Shown here: piece after piece, positions 37,378 through 47,218 of the stretch | Layout of the letters: each line of letters begins with the position of its first letter | How positions within the stretch are numbered: position 1 is the first letter of the stretch | Assembly (NCBI RefSeq): GCF_003605645.1 | Contig: NZ_QVMU01000005.1 | Coordinates: 164,057 to 228,056, forward strand | Source of the DNA: Vibrio sinensis | GTDB taxonomy: Bacteria; Pseudomonadota; Gammaproteobacteria; Enterobacterales; Vibrionaceae | Length of the DNA stretch: 64,000 bases | Reading direction: 5' to 3' | Notes under the pieces: generated by a model | The model's input: the letters and a program-made list of their open reading frames with translations, nothing else | The model's database searches: none | What the model was told of the DNA's origin: nothing | Program-made: the position numbers and the translations under genes

Positions 37378-38092
37378 CGTTTTCACCCTTTGCACCGACC
37401 AGAGCACCACCGCCCGTTAAGTAAATACGTTCAATATCGCCAAAGTCTTTTAGCTTCAATCGAACCGATACTCCTGCAGGTAATTTGCCTGGCTTATCCC
37501 ACGTCATTTGCCAAGATTTATCATCAAAAAAACGCATATCGAATTCTTCAACGCCATCTATCAAAGGCATCACTATCGGCTCTTGTCCGGCTGGGGTATC
37601 GACATAACGCCACCACAAACGCTCTAAGACACCATCTTTAATTCGGTAACCAACCTTAGTCACTTCTCCTCGTGGAAATTGCTGCTGAGGATTGTGCCAT
37701 CCGGTGCGCGCAAACATGACGCCTCTTGCATCCGAATCCAATAAGTAATCTTGCCAATGGATCAAGTTCTTACTTGGTGCTTCACCATTGGTTCGTGATT
37801 GACGCAGCGCCATTTGACGAAAATCGTTGTCCATGAAAACCAGTGCGCGTTGCAAGGTTTTTAACCGCTGACCACGCTCTAGTGAAATTTCGTTGCTTCG
37901 CTGTACTTGATTGAGCACCTGATATGCGCCCACACTTAGGCTCGCAAAAATAGCAATCGCCACCAGTACTTCGATTAGCGTGAAGCCTTTGTTTCGAACA
38001 CTGCTTTTTCGAGTACTGGTTTTTCGAGTGCCGCTCTTATGAACATGACTTTTTCGAATAGCGGCGTGGTCAGTACCTCGTTTATTTTGCAA
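37367..38092 (-). CDS. gspJ: Type II secretion minor pseudopilin J
   Basis: 241 residues. The prepilin cleavage site is [16 protein letters not shown] (after Gly36). The rest matches Vibrio cholerae EpsJ ([45 protein letters not shown]). GspJ is part of the GspI-J-K tip complex. Oddity: the 36-residue leader holds five pentapeptide repeats of [S/T]-x-x-R-K form ([25 protein letters not shown]), encoded by 15-nt tandem repeats. Overlaps gspI by 11 nt. Confidence 0.94.
   Translation of the reverse strand: MQNKRGTDHAAIRKSHVHKSGTRKTSTRKSSVRNKGFTLIEVLVAIAIFASLSVGAYQVLNQVQRSNEISLERGQRLKTLQRALVFMDNDFRQMALRQSRTNGEAPSKNLIHWQDYLLDSDARGVMFARTGWHNPQQQFPRGEVTKVGYRIKDGVLERLWWRYVDTPAGQEPIVMPLIDGVEEFDMRFFDDKSWQMTWDKPGKLPAGVSVRLKLKDFGDIERIYLTGGGALVGAKGENDDK
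37991..38065 (-). repeat. Five 15-nt tandem repeats in the gspJ leader
   Basis: Units at 37991, 38006, 38021, 38036 and 38051. On the plus strand they share TTTTCGA-x-x-x-x-GCT/GGT patterns; the two inner ones, TTTTCGAGTACTGGT and TTTTCGAGTGCCGCT, differ at four positions. Each unit encodes five residues of the basic GspJ leader, so copy number can change without a frameshift. Confidence 0.85.
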
Positions 38093-38438
38093 GGTAGCTC
38101 CTCACGGTCACGATAGACGAACCTGTTTTCTTCGCTGAAACACTCACATCAAACGCTTGTAGCAATCCATCAGAAGTGGGGACCGGTGTTACCGTCCAAA
38201 ACCACTCTCGACCCGCCAACTCTTCTTTACCCGTTTGTTTTTTTAACGCCTGTGGTTGTAACGTGACTTTGGCTAACTGATTATCAGCAACCATAGCGGC
38301 AAACGTTTTTTCTTCTAAATAATTTAAGGTATTGATGTGCTGACTCACCGAACGAATCGTTGCTATAGCAGCCGTAGCAAAAATGGCTAAAGCGACTAAC
38401 ACTTCAATAAGTGTCATGCCTCGACTACGCGTCTTCAT
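38082..38438 (-). CDS. gspI: Type II secretion minor pseudopilin I
   Basis: 118 residues from the ATG at 38438 ([20 protein letters not shown]), with GGGAGAG before it; a longer frame is open upstream but only overlaps gspH. Cleavage RG|MTLIEV leaves N-methylated Met with Glu at +5. GspI links the tip complex. Overlaps the end of gspH by 14 nt. Confidence 0.94.
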   Translation of the reverse strand: MKTRSRGMTLIEVLVALAIFATAAIATIRSVSQHINTLNYLEEKTFAAMVADNQLAKVTLQPQALKKQTGKEELAGREWFWTVTPVPTSDGLLQAFDVSVSAKKTGSSIVTVRSYLAK

Positions 38439-39009
38439 CCAACTCTCCCGGTGCGAGCAATAGTATTTGACCATTCTCTTTTGCCACAACATGCCAAGCA
38501 TCTTGTTTGGTCTTGTCATTCTTTGGATAAATAGCAATCGTAAAGGGTGTGACTTCACCACTCGCTACGATAAAAATTTGTGGCGGTGGCAACGCCTTTT
38601 TCTCTTCAAACTCCGCAAACATCTCTTCATCAAACAAACTGCCCGGCTTAAACAAGCGGTCATCATCTTGCCAAGCATCTCCCCCAAGCTTCAACTCGAT
38701 CGAAATATCTTCTGGTAGATCCGTTTGCTCGGGAATTTTATTCACGGTTAATGCTTGCCAACCATCAACGCTCATTTGCTGCAAAAAGTATTGGCTTTTA
38801 GCTTCATCAATCCGTAAACCAAAATCCTTGCCACTGAGCATTGCTTCTTCATTTAGCAGTTGCAGTCGCTGCCAAAGAGCATTCGCGTGTTGCTTTGCTT
38901 CATCTTTGCTATTGCTTGGTAGCGTGCTGATCACTGCAACCGATGCCAAAGACACCAACAACAGCACCAGCAACACTTCTAAAAGCGTAAAGCCTTTGTT
39001 CTTCACCAT
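38425..39009 (-). CDS. gspH: Type II secretion minor pseudopilin H
   Basis: 194 residues, MVKNKGFTLLEVLLVLLLVSL, cleavage after KG, Glu at +5. The C-terminal part is the GspH beta-sandwich, with an acidic loop (DDDRLFKPGSLFDEEMFAEFEEKK). A minor pseudopilin that lies between the tip complex and the GspG fibre. Its ATG follows the hairpin at 39014-39038 by only 5 nt, so its ribosome site is probably within that hairpin's downstream arm and tail. Confidence 0.93.
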   Translation of the reverse strand: MVKNKGFTLLEVLLVLLLVSLASVAVISTLPSNSKDEAKQHANALWQRLQLLNEEAMLSGKDFGLRIDEAKSQYFLQQMSVDGWQALTVNKIPEQTDLPEDISIELKLGGDAWQDDDRLFKPGSLFDEEMFAEFEEKKALPPPQIFIVASGEVTPFTIAIYPKNDKTKQDAWHVVAKENGQILLLAPGELDEDA

Positions 39010-39013
39010 AAGA

Positions 39014-39038
39014 TAAAAATGGCGGCCTACGCCGCCAT
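39014..39038 (-). terminator. Terminator-like hairpin between gspG and gspH
   Basis: On the minus strand an 8-bp perfect stem ATGGCGGC/GCCGCCAT with a 4-nt loop (GTAG) is followed by five T's. It begins 5 nt after the gspG stop and ends 5 nt before gspH. Internal to the operon, so most likely a partial terminator or RNA stabiliser that raises gspG over downstream genes. Confidence 0.7.
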
Positions 39039-39042
39039 AGCC

Positions 39043-39486
39043 TTATTGAAAATCTTGCAGATTCCAGTTGCCAATATCGACACTCGCACCCTCACCACCT
39101 TCTTGGCCATCAGCACCAAGAGTGAAGATATCTACTGAGCTCTTATCGCCAGGGCTTAGGTATTGGTATTCATTACCCCATGGGTCGTTAGGTAGACGCT
39201 TAATGTAGCCACCGTCACGGTAGTTTTTTGGCTCAGGGTTGGTCGGCTTGTTCACGAGCGCTTCTAAACCTTGATCCGTTGTTGGGTAGATATGGTTGTC
39301 GATTTTGTACATATCGAGTGCATTTTCTAATGCAACAATATCGGTAATCGCTTTTTGTTGATCGGCTCTTTCTTTGTTACCCAATAGGTTTGGTACCACG
39401 AAGCTAGCCAAAATACCCAAGATGACCACAACGACCATCACTTCTAATAAAGTAAAACCAGTTTGTTTTTTTGTTTTGTTTTTCAT
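39043..39486 (-). CDS. gspG: Type II secretion major pseudopilin G
   Basis: 147 residues from the ATG at 39486 (MKNKTKKQTGFTLLEVMVVVVILG), with GGAG upstream; the 21 upstream codons lie in the gspF-gspG gap. Cleavage TG|FTLLEVMV with Glu +5. The C-terminal calcium-binding loop is ADGQEGGEGASVDIGNWN. GspG polymerises to make the pseudopilus that pushes substrates through the secretin. A hairpin right after its stop suggests higher expression than the minor pseudopilins. Confidence 0.96.
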   Translation of the reverse strand: MKNKTKKQTGFTLLEVMVVVVILGILASFVVPNLLGNKERADQQKAITDIVALENALDMYKIDNHIYPTTDQGLEALVNKPTNPEPKNYRDGGYIKRLPNDPWGNEYQYLSPGDKSSVDIFTLGADGQEGGEGASVDIGNWNLQDFQ

Positions 39487-39566
39487 TTTGTTCTCCAAAA
39501 GGCAAGCACGAAGTTGGAATTGAATAGCCCTGATTTTTAGGCCGTGCAATATAAAACAAGAGCGTA

Positions 39567-40790
39567 CTAGCCACTCATTAAATTATTCATTTCTAGAATC
39601 GGCATCATAGTTGCCATCACAATAAATAGAACCAATCCCGCCATCAAAGCAATCAATGCTGGCGTGAAAATACCCAATGCAATATTCACCGTCGACTCGA
39701 AGTTCTGGTCTTGGTTATCTGCAGCTCGAGTTAACATGCTTTCTAACTCACCACTTTGTTCACCACTGGCGATCATGTGTAGCATCATGGGCGGAAAAAG
39801 TTTGGTTTGCTCCAGTGATTTTCTTAAGCTTACCCCCTCTCGGACATTATCTGTCGCGAGTAAAACCTGCTGCTTAACGTAATGATTCGACATCACGTCT
39901 ACCGCCACTTTCATACCATCTAAAATAGGAATAGCACTGGAGGTACAAATCGAAAGCGTACGAGCAAAACGGGAGGTATTTAAACCGCGCGATATCTTGC
40001 CGGCAATCGGCATGTGTATCACCTTTTTGTCCCAACTTAAGCGAATGCTCGCTTTGGTAAGGGCAAATTTAAACAGATACCCAACAATCACAATGCAAGC
40101 TAAGAGCAATAAGCCCCAATTTTGGATAAATTCACTGGAAGCGAGCAAAATTTGTGTTGATTGCGGTAGTTCTTGTCCCATTTGAACAAACTGACCCACA
40201 ATTTTTGGTACGACAGCCGCTAACAAAAACGCTACGATAGCGACAGCAAAAACCACCAGCACCACCGGATAAATCATCGCTTGTTGTAGCTTTGAACGCA
40301 TTTTTTGGCGATTCTCAGCGTAATCAGCCAGACGCTCTAGTACCGAATCAAGATGACCAGATTTCTCCCCCGCCGACACCATTGAACGGAACAGATCATC
40401 AAAAACATGAGGAAAATCCGCCAAACTATCCGATAACGTATAACCTTCGGTCACTTTAGAGCGAACCGCTAGCAACATGGTGCGAATACGAGGTTTCTCA
40501 GATTGCTCCGATACCGCTTTTAAACACTCTTCAAGCGGCATACCAGATTGCACTAATGTGGCTAATTGGCGGGTAATCAACGCTAAGTCCGGCGTGCTAA
40601 TACCGCGCTTGAAGCTCATTGAAGTCGATTGGCTTTGTTTGCTGGCTTTTTGACGTGCTTCCGTTACATCAACGGGAATCAGCCCCTGCTCTTTCAAACG
40701 AGCACGAACTTGACGCGCATTATCGCCCTCAATCACTCCTTTTTGAGTTTTGCCTTTCGCATTCAGAGCTTTGTATTCAAATGCCGCCAT
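39567..40790 (-). CDS. gspF: Type II secretion system protein F
   Basis: 407 residues, [22 protein letters not shown], with two GspF domains (about 70-195 and 272-395) and three membrane helices (about 172-195, 222-240, 375-400). Conserved repeats: GMPLEECLKAVSEQ and AIPILDGMKVAVDV. It is the polytopic inner-membrane platform protein contacted by the ATPase. Start and gspE stop overlap in TAATG. Confidence 0.96.
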   Translation of the reverse strand: MAAFEYKALNAKGKTQKGVIEGDNARQVRARLKEQGLIPVDVTEARQKASKQSQSTSMSFKRGISTPDLALITRQLATLVQSGMPLEECLKAVSEQSEKPRIRTMLLAVRSKVTEGYTLSDSLADFPHVFDDLFRSMVSAGEKSGHLDSVLERLADYAENRQKMRSKLQQAMIYPVVLVVFAVAIVAFLLAAVVPKIVGQFVQMGQELPQSTQILLASSEFIQNWGLLLLACIVIVGYLFKFALTKASIRLSWDKKVIHMPIAGKISRGLNTSRFARTLSICTSSAIPILDGMKVAVDVMSNHYVKQQVLLATDNVREGVSLRKSLEQTKLFPPMMLHMIASGEQSGELESMLTRAADNQDQNFESTVNIALGIFTPALIALMAGLVLFIVMATMMPILEMNNLMSG

Positions 40791-42283
40791 TATGCTTCCT
40801 TGGTCACTCGCATCACTTCCTCTAACGAAGTCACACCACGAAGAACCTTTTTCAAACCATCTTGGCGAATACTTGGCGTCTTACCACGTATTGCTTTTTC
40901 AATCGTCTGTTCACCCGCTTCGCTGTGAATAAGCTCTTGTACCGATTCATCAACAATCAGCAGTTCGTGAATACCGGTTCGTCCGCGATAACCTTTCTGA
41001 TTACAGTGTTCGCAACCATGAGGCTTGTACAGAGTTAACGAATCGCTTTCTTGTAGGTTAAATAGTTTCTTCTGTTCTTTGTCGGCGGCATACGGCACCT
41101 TACAGCTAGAACACAATGTACGCACCAAACGCTGAGCTAAGACACCAAGCAGTGAAGAAGAGATCAAAAACGGTTCAATCCCCATATCACGTAAACGCGT
41201 GATCGCACCAATCGCCGTGTTGGTATGCAATGTCGACATAACAAGGTGACCGGTTAATGAAGCTTGAACCGCAATTTGAGCGGTTTCTAAGTCACGAATT
41301 TCCCCGACCATCACCACATCCGGATCTTGACGAAGGATGGCACGTAAACCGCGAGCAAATGTCATATCTACTTTTGGGTTTACTTGTGTTTGACCGATAC
41401 CATCAATATCAAATTCAATCGGATCCTCAACCGTCAGAATATTGCTTTCATTGCTATTCAGCTCTTGTAACCCAGCATACAAGGTTGTCGACTTACCCGA
41501 ACCTGTCGGCCCTGTTACCAAGATAATCCCATGCGGGCGCTGAATCATATGACGGAAGTTTTCATGGTTTTCTGGCGTCATACCTAGGCTGTGTAAATCT
41601 AAACGGGTCGCGTTTTTGTCTAGTAGACGCATTACCACACGCTCACCGTGAGACGACGGCATGGTTGAAACACGCACGTCGACAGCACGACCTCCAATAC
41701 GCAATGAAATACGACCATCCTGAGGGACACGTTTTTCTGCGATATCAAGTTTCGCCATTACTTTCACACGAGACACTAATAATGGCGCAAGCTTACGACT
41801 CGGTGACAATACATCACGCAATACACCATCGACACGGAAACGAATCATCAACGTCTTTTCAAAAGTTTCGATGTGAATATCCGACGCGCCTTCTTTGATC
41901 GCCTCACCCAGCATCGCATTGATGAGTTTGATGATCGGTGCATCATCTTCGGACTCTAATAAGTCTTCATCTTGCGGTAAGTCTTCTGCGAGCGAAAAGA
42001 AGTCATCGTTATCGGCACCAAGGTCTTCCATCAACTGACGTGCTTCTGAAGAATCACGCTGATAGGCGCTGGTTAACTTACTTTCGAACTCTTGTTTCGA
42101 TACGGCTTGCAGAGCAAACGGCTGATTTACAACACGCTTCACTTCCACTAAGGCTTCCATCGCGATTGGCTCGACATAACACAAGGTTAAGCCACTTGGT
42201 GTGTATTCCAACACCAAGTGAAATCGATTCGCAAAACTAAATGGCAAACGACGATAGTCCATCGCCACATCAGCATCGATCAT
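40790..42283 (-). CDS. gspE: Type II secretion ATPase E
   Basis: 497 residues. N1E region binding GspL, then N2E and the ATPase: Walker [16 protein letters not shown] (about 258-272), Asp box [11 protein letters not shown] and VEDPIE, Walker B-like [13 protein letters not shown], His box [10 protein letters not shown], and tetra-Cys zinc motif CSSC...CEHC (about 396-430). It powers pseudopilus assembly. Coupled to gspD and gspF by TAATG overlaps on both sides. Confidence 0.97.
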   Translation of the reverse strand: MIDADVAMDYRRLPFSFANRFHLVLEYTPSGLTLCYVEPIAMEALVEVKRVVNQPFALQAVSKQEFESKLTSAYQRDSSEARQLMEDLGADNDDFFSLAEDLPQDEDLLESEDDAPIIKLINAMLGEAIKEGASDIHIETFEKTLMIRFRVDGVLRDVLSPSRKLAPLLVSRVKVMAKLDIAEKRVPQDGRISLRIGGRAVDVRVSTMPSSHGERVVMRLLDKNATRLDLHSLGMTPENHENFRHMIQRPHGIILVTGPTGSGKSTTLYAGLQELNSNESNILTVEDPIEFDIDGIGQTQVNPKVDMTFARGLRAILRQDPDVVMVGEIRDLETAQIAVQASLTGHLVMSTLHTNTAIGAITRLRDMGIEPFLISSSLLGVLAQRLVRTLCSSCKVPYAADKEQKKLFNLQESDSLTLYKPHGCEHCNQKGYRGRTGIHELLIVDESVQELIHSEAGEQTIEKAIRGKTPSIRQDGLKKVLRGVTSLEEVMRVTKEA

Positions 42284-44301
42284 TACTTCGTTTCCATCTG
42301 TTCAATAAATGCCTGAATTTCAGCAGGATGACGACGGTCATCACCAAATTTAGGTAATACTGGAATATGATCGTCAGCCATTAACTTCAAACCCTCTTCC
42401 GCTTTATAGAGTTGTTCTGCACGAATAAAGTTGTACTTACGCTGGGTAATACCGTCTGCTGTCACACCATCACGAATGATGGTTGGCTTGATGAATACCA
42501 TCAGGTTCTTTTTCTCAACCTGAGTACTGGTTGATTTGAACAAGTGACCCAATATTGGAATATCACCCAATAGCGGTACTTTTGATTCACTTTCTAAAGC
42601 ACGCTCATCAATAAGGCCACCAAGCACGATCATTTGACCATCTTCCACGATAACGGAAGTGTTCAATTGGCGCTTAGCAAAACGCACGTCAACCGCACCG
42701 TTTGCACCAAGCACGTTAGAGACTTCTTGCTCAATATTAAGTTGAACTGAGTTACCTTCGTTAATTTGTGGTACGACTTTAAGCTTAATACCGACTTCTT
42801 TACGATCCACAGTTTGGAATGGGTTATCGTTGTTTGAACCCGCCGCTGAGCCCGTAATCACCGGTACTTCTTCACCCACAATGAAAGAAGCTTCGCCGTT
42901 ATCCATAACGGTAATACTCGGTGAAGACAAAATATTCGAATTAGAATCCGTCGAAACAGCGCTAATTAATGCCGTCCAGTCGCCCATCACTAAGCTGACT
43001 GCCGCACCATTCACACCTGCAAGGGCAGAAGCTAACGTATCGTAACTACCTGATTCAGTTACAGTATAAGGAACTCGATTGCCGTTACTATCATTGTAGT
43101 ATTCCGTACTCGTTTGATCCTTGGCTTCTTCCAAGCCAATCATCACTTGCCCTAACGGCGCGCCCGTATTGCCATATTGAACAACAGCACCGGTTTCCAA
43201 TGAGCCCCATTGCACACCAAGGTTAATACCATCGCCCTCTGCCATTTCGACAATCAGCGCTTCAATCAACACTTGCGCACGGCGGATATCTAACTGAGCT
43301 ATCACGTCATGTAGCGCATTCATAATATCTGGCGGAGCCGTTAACACTAACGCGTTAGTATCTTTATGTGCAGCGATCATCACGTTAGAGCGTTGTGCCG
43401 AAGCCGATTGGCTCCCAGATGATTTCTCAGCTTGCAGGTTATCAGAGACACCTTTTAGTACGTCGACGAGATCTTCCGCTTTCGCGTATTTCAAGTAGAC
43501 CACTTTGTTGTTGCCTTTGGTCGCCATCTCAACATCAAGTTGCTGGATCAGTTTACGCAGACGCTTACGCACTTGCGGATCACCCGAAATCAGAATTGAG
43601 TTAGTGCGATCGTCCGCTACTAGCTTAGGCTGCAAAAATGCAGGAGTGTTCTTACTATCTGAAGACTTATTTAATGCATCAACAATTCGCACCATTTCAG
43701 CGGCAGAAGCGTTTTTAAGATCCACCACCTCAATCTCTTTGTCACCCGCTTGGTCAACACGTTTGATGATGTCTGCCAAACGGTTTACTACCGCCGCTCG
43801 ACCAGTAATCAGGATGATGTTGGCTGGATCGTAGTGAACTACGTTACCCGCACCCGCATTATCGTTCAGCTGACGTAGCAAAGGAGATAGTTCACGAACG
43901 GAAACGTTACGAACTGCCACTACGCGAGTCACAACTTCATCACCTTTTACGTGACCATCGCCCACGACTGGAATTGCCGAGGTTTTCGCGTCTTTTGACT
44001 TAATAACTTTGAGTACACCGTTGTCCATTTCAACAACTGCGTAGCCATACACTTCAAGGACATTCAGGAAAAAGCTGTAGTATTGCTCTTCGCTAAGCGT
44101 GTCATAGCTGCGCACATCAATTTTGCCACGCACAGACGGATCAACAATGATGGTTTTTTCTAAGTTACGTCCAACAATATTGATAAACTCTTGAATGTCT
44201 GTGCCTTTAAAGCTCGCACTATATTCGCTTGCTGATACCAGCGATGGCGCCACTAAACTTGCGGCTAACAGCCACGCGCTTTTTTTAAGCCAATGCTTCA
44301 C
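42283..44301 (-). CDS. gspD: Type II secretion secretin D
   Basis: 672 residues. Signal peptide ([24 protein letters not shown]), N0-N3 ring domains (about 25-340), secretin core with GEEVPVITG and [16 protein letters not shown], and S-domain at the end. N3 has a long linker ([15 protein letters not shown]). It forms the pentadecameric outer-membrane channel; pilotin binding is through the C-terminus. Starts after a 58-nt gap from gspC. Confidence 0.97.
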   Translation of the reverse strand: MKHWLKKSAWLLAASLVAPSLVSASEYSASFKGTDIQEFINIVGRNLEKTIIVDPSVRGKIDVRSYDTLSEEQYYSFFLNVLEVYGYAVVEMDNGVLKVIKSKDAKTSAIPVVGDGHVKGDEVVTRVVAVRNVSVRELSPLLRQLNDNAGAGNVVHYDPANIILITGRAAVVNRLADIIKRVDQAGDKEIEVVDLKNASAAEMVRIVDALNKSSDSKNTPAFLQPKLVADDRTNSILISGDPQVRKRLRKLIQQLDVEMATKGNNKVVYLKYAKAEDLVDVLKGVSDNLQAEKSSGSQSASAQRSNVMIAAHKDTNALVLTAPPDIMNALHDVIAQLDIRRAQVLIEALIVEMAEGDGINLGVQWGSLETGAVVQYGNTGAPLGQVMIGLEEAKDQTSTEYYNDSNGNRVPYTVTESGSYDTLASALAGVNGAAVSLVMGDWTALISAVSTDSNSNILSSPSITVMDNGEASFIVGEEVPVITGSAAGSNNDNPFQTVDRKEVGIKLKVVPQINEGNSVQLNIEQEVSNVLGANGAVDVRFAKRQLNTSVIVEDGQMIVLGGLIDERALESESKVPLLGDIPILGHLFKSTSTQVEKKNLMVFIKPTIIRDGVTADGITQRKYNFIRAEQLYKAEEGLKLMADDHIPVLPKFGDDRRHPAEIQAFIEQMETK

Positions 44302-44359
44302 TCTTTACTCCTTAAAGGATTCATCTTTGCACGCCTATTACTCTTACACTGGGTCGGTA

Positions 44360-45253
44360 TCATAATTCGATGTAGATGTCGTAAGGTTGACCATCTCGCT
44401 CAACCGTTAAATTCAGCTCACTCATCTCTGATAAGCTTTTAAAAATTTCTGTCATTGCCGCCGGATTACGTAAATCTTGGCCATTAAGATGTGTTGCCAC
44501 ATCGCCTGATTTCAGGCCAACCGAATTAAATAGCTGGCTATCTTTCCCTGGAGACAATCGATATCCCAAGATGTTGCCATCGCGTTTAACTTGCGACATA
44601 CGCACATATTGGAAAATTTGTTTAGGATCTTTATTAATATCTGCGCGAATCTTGTCCATTTCGGCAGACGTCATGGTTTTACTCGGCTGCTGATTACGTT
44701 GCACTGGTTGCTGAACGGGCTTTGAATACTTTAACCCCTCAAGCATCACCGTTTCATTGCGTCCTGAGTTGTCGATGATGACGCGATCAACTTGTACCTG
44801 AACGATTTTCGCTCTGGTGCCATCAATACTTTCACCAACACCATAGGTATTCTGTTTACCTCGGTTTGCTACCACCGCTAAACTTTTTTCTGGTGTTGTG
44901 CTGGTCACTACTCCGACTAAAACAACATTGAGGCGAGTTTTAGGTGCGTCTTCCAATTTAGGTTTTTCAACCACTTTAGGTGTGTCTTGCTGATAACGAC
45001 CAAACAATTGGCTGTTCTGAAGACCCGCCATATCGAATACTGAGGCATCCGCTTTTATTGAGGTAGAACTTGTCATCGGAGTCCAAGTCGCAACTTGTTG
45101 CGTTATGAATGGCTGCCACACTAACTGTCCTGCAACCCAAGCCGATGTAAATAATAAGCCAACGGTAGTGAGTGCACTAACTCGTGCCTGATTCTTCACC
45201 AGTTTTTGTATGTACTTGCGCCCTTTGTCAGGCCCAAAGCCAAATTGATTCAC
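44360..45253 (-). CDS. gspC: Type II secretion system protein C
   Basis: 297 residues: cytoplasmic start, one membrane helix (about 28-48), homology region (about 75-160, QLFGRYQ, LVGVVTS...KSLAVV) that binds GspD N0, and a C-terminal PDZ domain (GLKSGDVATHLNGQDLRNPA). GspC connects the platform to the secretin and helps select substrates. First gene of gspC-D-E-F-G-H-I-J-K-L-M-N, divergent from hslR. Confidence 0.95.
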   Translation of the reverse strand: MNQFGFGPDKGRKYIQKLVKNQARVSALTTVGLLFTSAWVAGQLVWQPFITQQVATWTPMTSSTSIKADASVFDMAGLQNSQLFGRYQQDTPKVVEKPKLEDAPKTRLNVVLVGVVTSTTPEKSLAVVANRGKQNTYGVGESIDGTRAKIVQVQVDRVIIDNSGRNETVMLEGLKYSKPVQQPVQRNQQPSKTMTSAEMDKIRADINKDPKQIFQYVRMSQVKRDGNILGYRLSPGKDSQLFNSVGLKSGDVATHLNGQDLRNPAAMTEIFKSLSEMSELNLTVERDGQPYDIYIEL

Positions 45254-45443
45254 TCAAATACCTTTTTATTGATCATCGCATAGAAAAGAAGAAGCAAATG
45301 ATTACCAAGACAAGAAAAATGATGACACTGCATGATAGATGACAGATGCGATTTATGAGCCATCTATTCTATCAAATTATGTATCTTGCAAAATATAAAA
45401 TCGTGCCGATGCAAGGTGTTCCAGATTCATTTTCACAAAGTAA

Positions 45444-45472
45444 CTTGAAAAATGAGCACTACATCACCATTG
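45444..45472 (+). promoter_or_regulatory. Possible sigma32 promoter of hslRO
   Basis: CTTGAAA (45444-45450), a perfect -35, is 14 nt from CACCATTG, which resembles the CCCCAT-type -10. It is about 70 nt upstream of hslR. Heat-shock control is expected for hslR-hslO in E. coli. Confidence 0.45.
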
Positions 45473-45545
45473 TTAGTTCATCAATGCGGTAGTGATAAAC
45501 CCAGCGACTCAGCAACAATCATCATCTTAGAGGATAAAGACCGAC

Positions 45546-45932
45546 ATGGGTTCCCCAGAAGAAGCAATAAGACTCGATAAATGGCTATGGGCGGCACGTT
45601 TTTATAAAACACGTTCAATCGCTCGAAACATGGTCGATGGCGGTAAAGTTCATTATAATGGCCAGCGCAGCAAACCCAGCAAAACGGTGGAACTGGGTGC
45701 AGAAATTACGCTTCGCCAAGGTCAGGAAGAAAAGACCGTTATTATCGAGAAAATTTCTGGCCATCGTCGAGGTGCTCCTGAAGCACAAACGCTTTATTCG
45801 GAAACCGCTGGCAGCATCGCTAAACGTGAAGAAAATTCACTTCGCCGCAAGCTTCATGCTCATAACCCGAGCCCAGAACGCCGCCCTGATAAAAAGCAGC
45901 GCCGCGACATTATCAAATTTAAGCTTCAGTAA
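45546..45932 (+). CDS. hslR: Ribosome-associated heat shock protein Hsp15
   Basis: 128 residues with an S4 RNA-binding domain at the N-terminus (RLDKWLWAARFYKTRSIARNMVDGGKVHYNG) and a very basic C-terminus (RRKLHAHNPSPERRPDKKQRRD). Hsp15 binds free 50S subunits carrying nascent chains after heat shock and moves the tRNA for rescue. 33 nt upstream of hslO. Confidence 0.94.
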   Translation: MGSPEEAIRLDKWLWAARFYKTRSIARNMVDGGKVHYNGQRSKPSKTVELGAEITLRQGQEEKTVIIEKISGHRRGAPEAQTLYSETAGSIAKREENSLRRKLHAHNPSPERRPDKKQRRDIIKFKLQ

Positions 45933-45965
45933 AAAGCCAGAAAATACCTACGAGGATATCGCTCA

Positions 45966-46835
45966 ATGGCCAACAACGTTTTAAATCGCTACCTATTTGA
46001 AGATCTTTCTGTACGTGGCGAAATGGTACAACTAGATGAAGTGTACCAACAGATTATTGCCAGCAAGGAATACCCAGCAGCACTGCAAAAGCTGCTTGGT
46101 GAGCTACTCGTTTCTACGACTCTTTTAACAGCAACTTTGAAATTCGAAGGCTCTATTACCATGCAACTTCAAGGTGATGGCCCGGTTTCATTGGCAGTTA
46201 TCAATGGCGACCACGATCAGAAGATCCGTGGTGTTGCTCGCTGGGAAGGTGAGATTGCTGATGACGCAACGCTGCACGAGATGATGGGTAAAGGCTACCT
46301 TGTTATTACGATTGAACCTAAGAAAGGCGAACGCTACCAAGGTGTCGTTGGCTTAGACGGTGAAACTCTAGCAGACGTATTCGAGGGTTACTTCGCTAAC
46401 TCTGAACAGTTGAAAACTCGCCTATGGATCCGCACTGGCGAATTTGAAGGTAAAGCTCACGCTGCAGGTATGATGATTCAAATCATGCCAGATGGCACTG
46501 GTGCGCCAGACGATTTTGAACATTTAGAGCAACTAACCAATACAGTGAAAAATGAAGAGCTATTTGGTTTAGCAGCCGATGTTTTACTGTACCGCTTGTA
46601 CAACCAAGATACGGTTCGCCTATTTGAACCTCAACCTGTCTCTTTCCACTGTGGCTGTTCTCGTGAACGCAGCGGCGCAGCGATCATGACGGTTGACCGT
46701 GAGGAGATCAAACAAATCCTTGCAGAAGATGGCAACGTTTCTCTACATTGTGATTACTGTGGTACCACTTACGCATTTGATGAAGCAGAAGTTGAAGCTC
46801 TGTTCGTTGAAGGCGGAAATGAGACTGTACACTAA
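45966..46835 (+). CDS. hslO: Redox-regulated chaperone Hsp33
   Basis: 289 residues. The N-terminal chaperone core (about 1-230) ends before the zinc site made of CGC ([10 protein letters not shown]) and CDYCG (about 265-270), the four cysteines that form two disulfides on oxidation and activate the holdase. GAGGA precedes the ATG. Cytosolic, protects against HOCl and heat with oxidation. Confidence 0.96.
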   Translation: MANNVLNRYLFEDLSVRGEMVQLDEVYQQIIASKEYPAALQKLLGELLVSTTLLTATLKFEGSITMQLQGDGPVSLAVINGDHDQKIRGVARWEGEIADDATLHEMMGKGYLVITIEPKKGERYQGVVGLDGETLADVFEGYFANSEQLKTRLWIRTGEFEGKAHAAGMMIQIMPDGTGAPDDFEHLEQLTNTVKNEELFGLAADVLLYRLYNQDTVRLFEPQPVSFHCGCSRERSGAAIMTVDREEIKQILAEDGNVSLHCDYCGTTYAFDEAEVEALFVEGGNETVH

Positions 46836-47218
46836 GCTTCTTAGGTGACAATGCGAGTGTTAACAACTGTTAACATTAATTCGTTCACTTTAACAAGTAC
46901 GTGAAAATCCCGCATAAAGCCAGCCTAGTGCTGGCTTTTTTGTGTCCAAATTTTACCCATTTCACTAAAACCCCCTACCGCATGCTGTACTTAATTTCTA
47001 AATAACAATAATTCTTTTGATCTAGCGCAATGCTTTGCGTGCGCGATAAAATGGCCATGCCAATATGTGACGAGTCGCCTAAATCAACTTTGAAATCATG
47101 GGTGTTTTTTGAGCTATCTCCCTGTTTTCTCTCCGGCCCGTTGCTAGCATGGTGAGCAGATAACAATTAAAAACATTATTACAAAATCCCTACAAAAAAA
47201 TATCCACAAGGAGCACCT
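46836..47218 (+). other. hslO-pckA intergenic region
   Basis: 383 nt. Holds the hslO terminator, and at 46858-46875 two copies of the 8-bp palindrome TGTTAACA separated by AC. AAGGAG precedes the pckA ATG. No clear -35/-10 or CRP site could be assigned to pckA. The minus-strand open frame here lacks gene-like features. Confidence 0.5.
46916..46941 (+). terminator. Terminator after hslO
   Basis: AAGCCAGC/GCTGGCTT stem, 5-nt loop, followed by T's, 81 nt after the hslO stop. Confidence 0.85.

Noticed and set aside
46975..47166. Minus-strand 63-residue frame between hslO and pckA
   Set aside because: No SD, no motif, lies in the pckA leader; best explained by chance.
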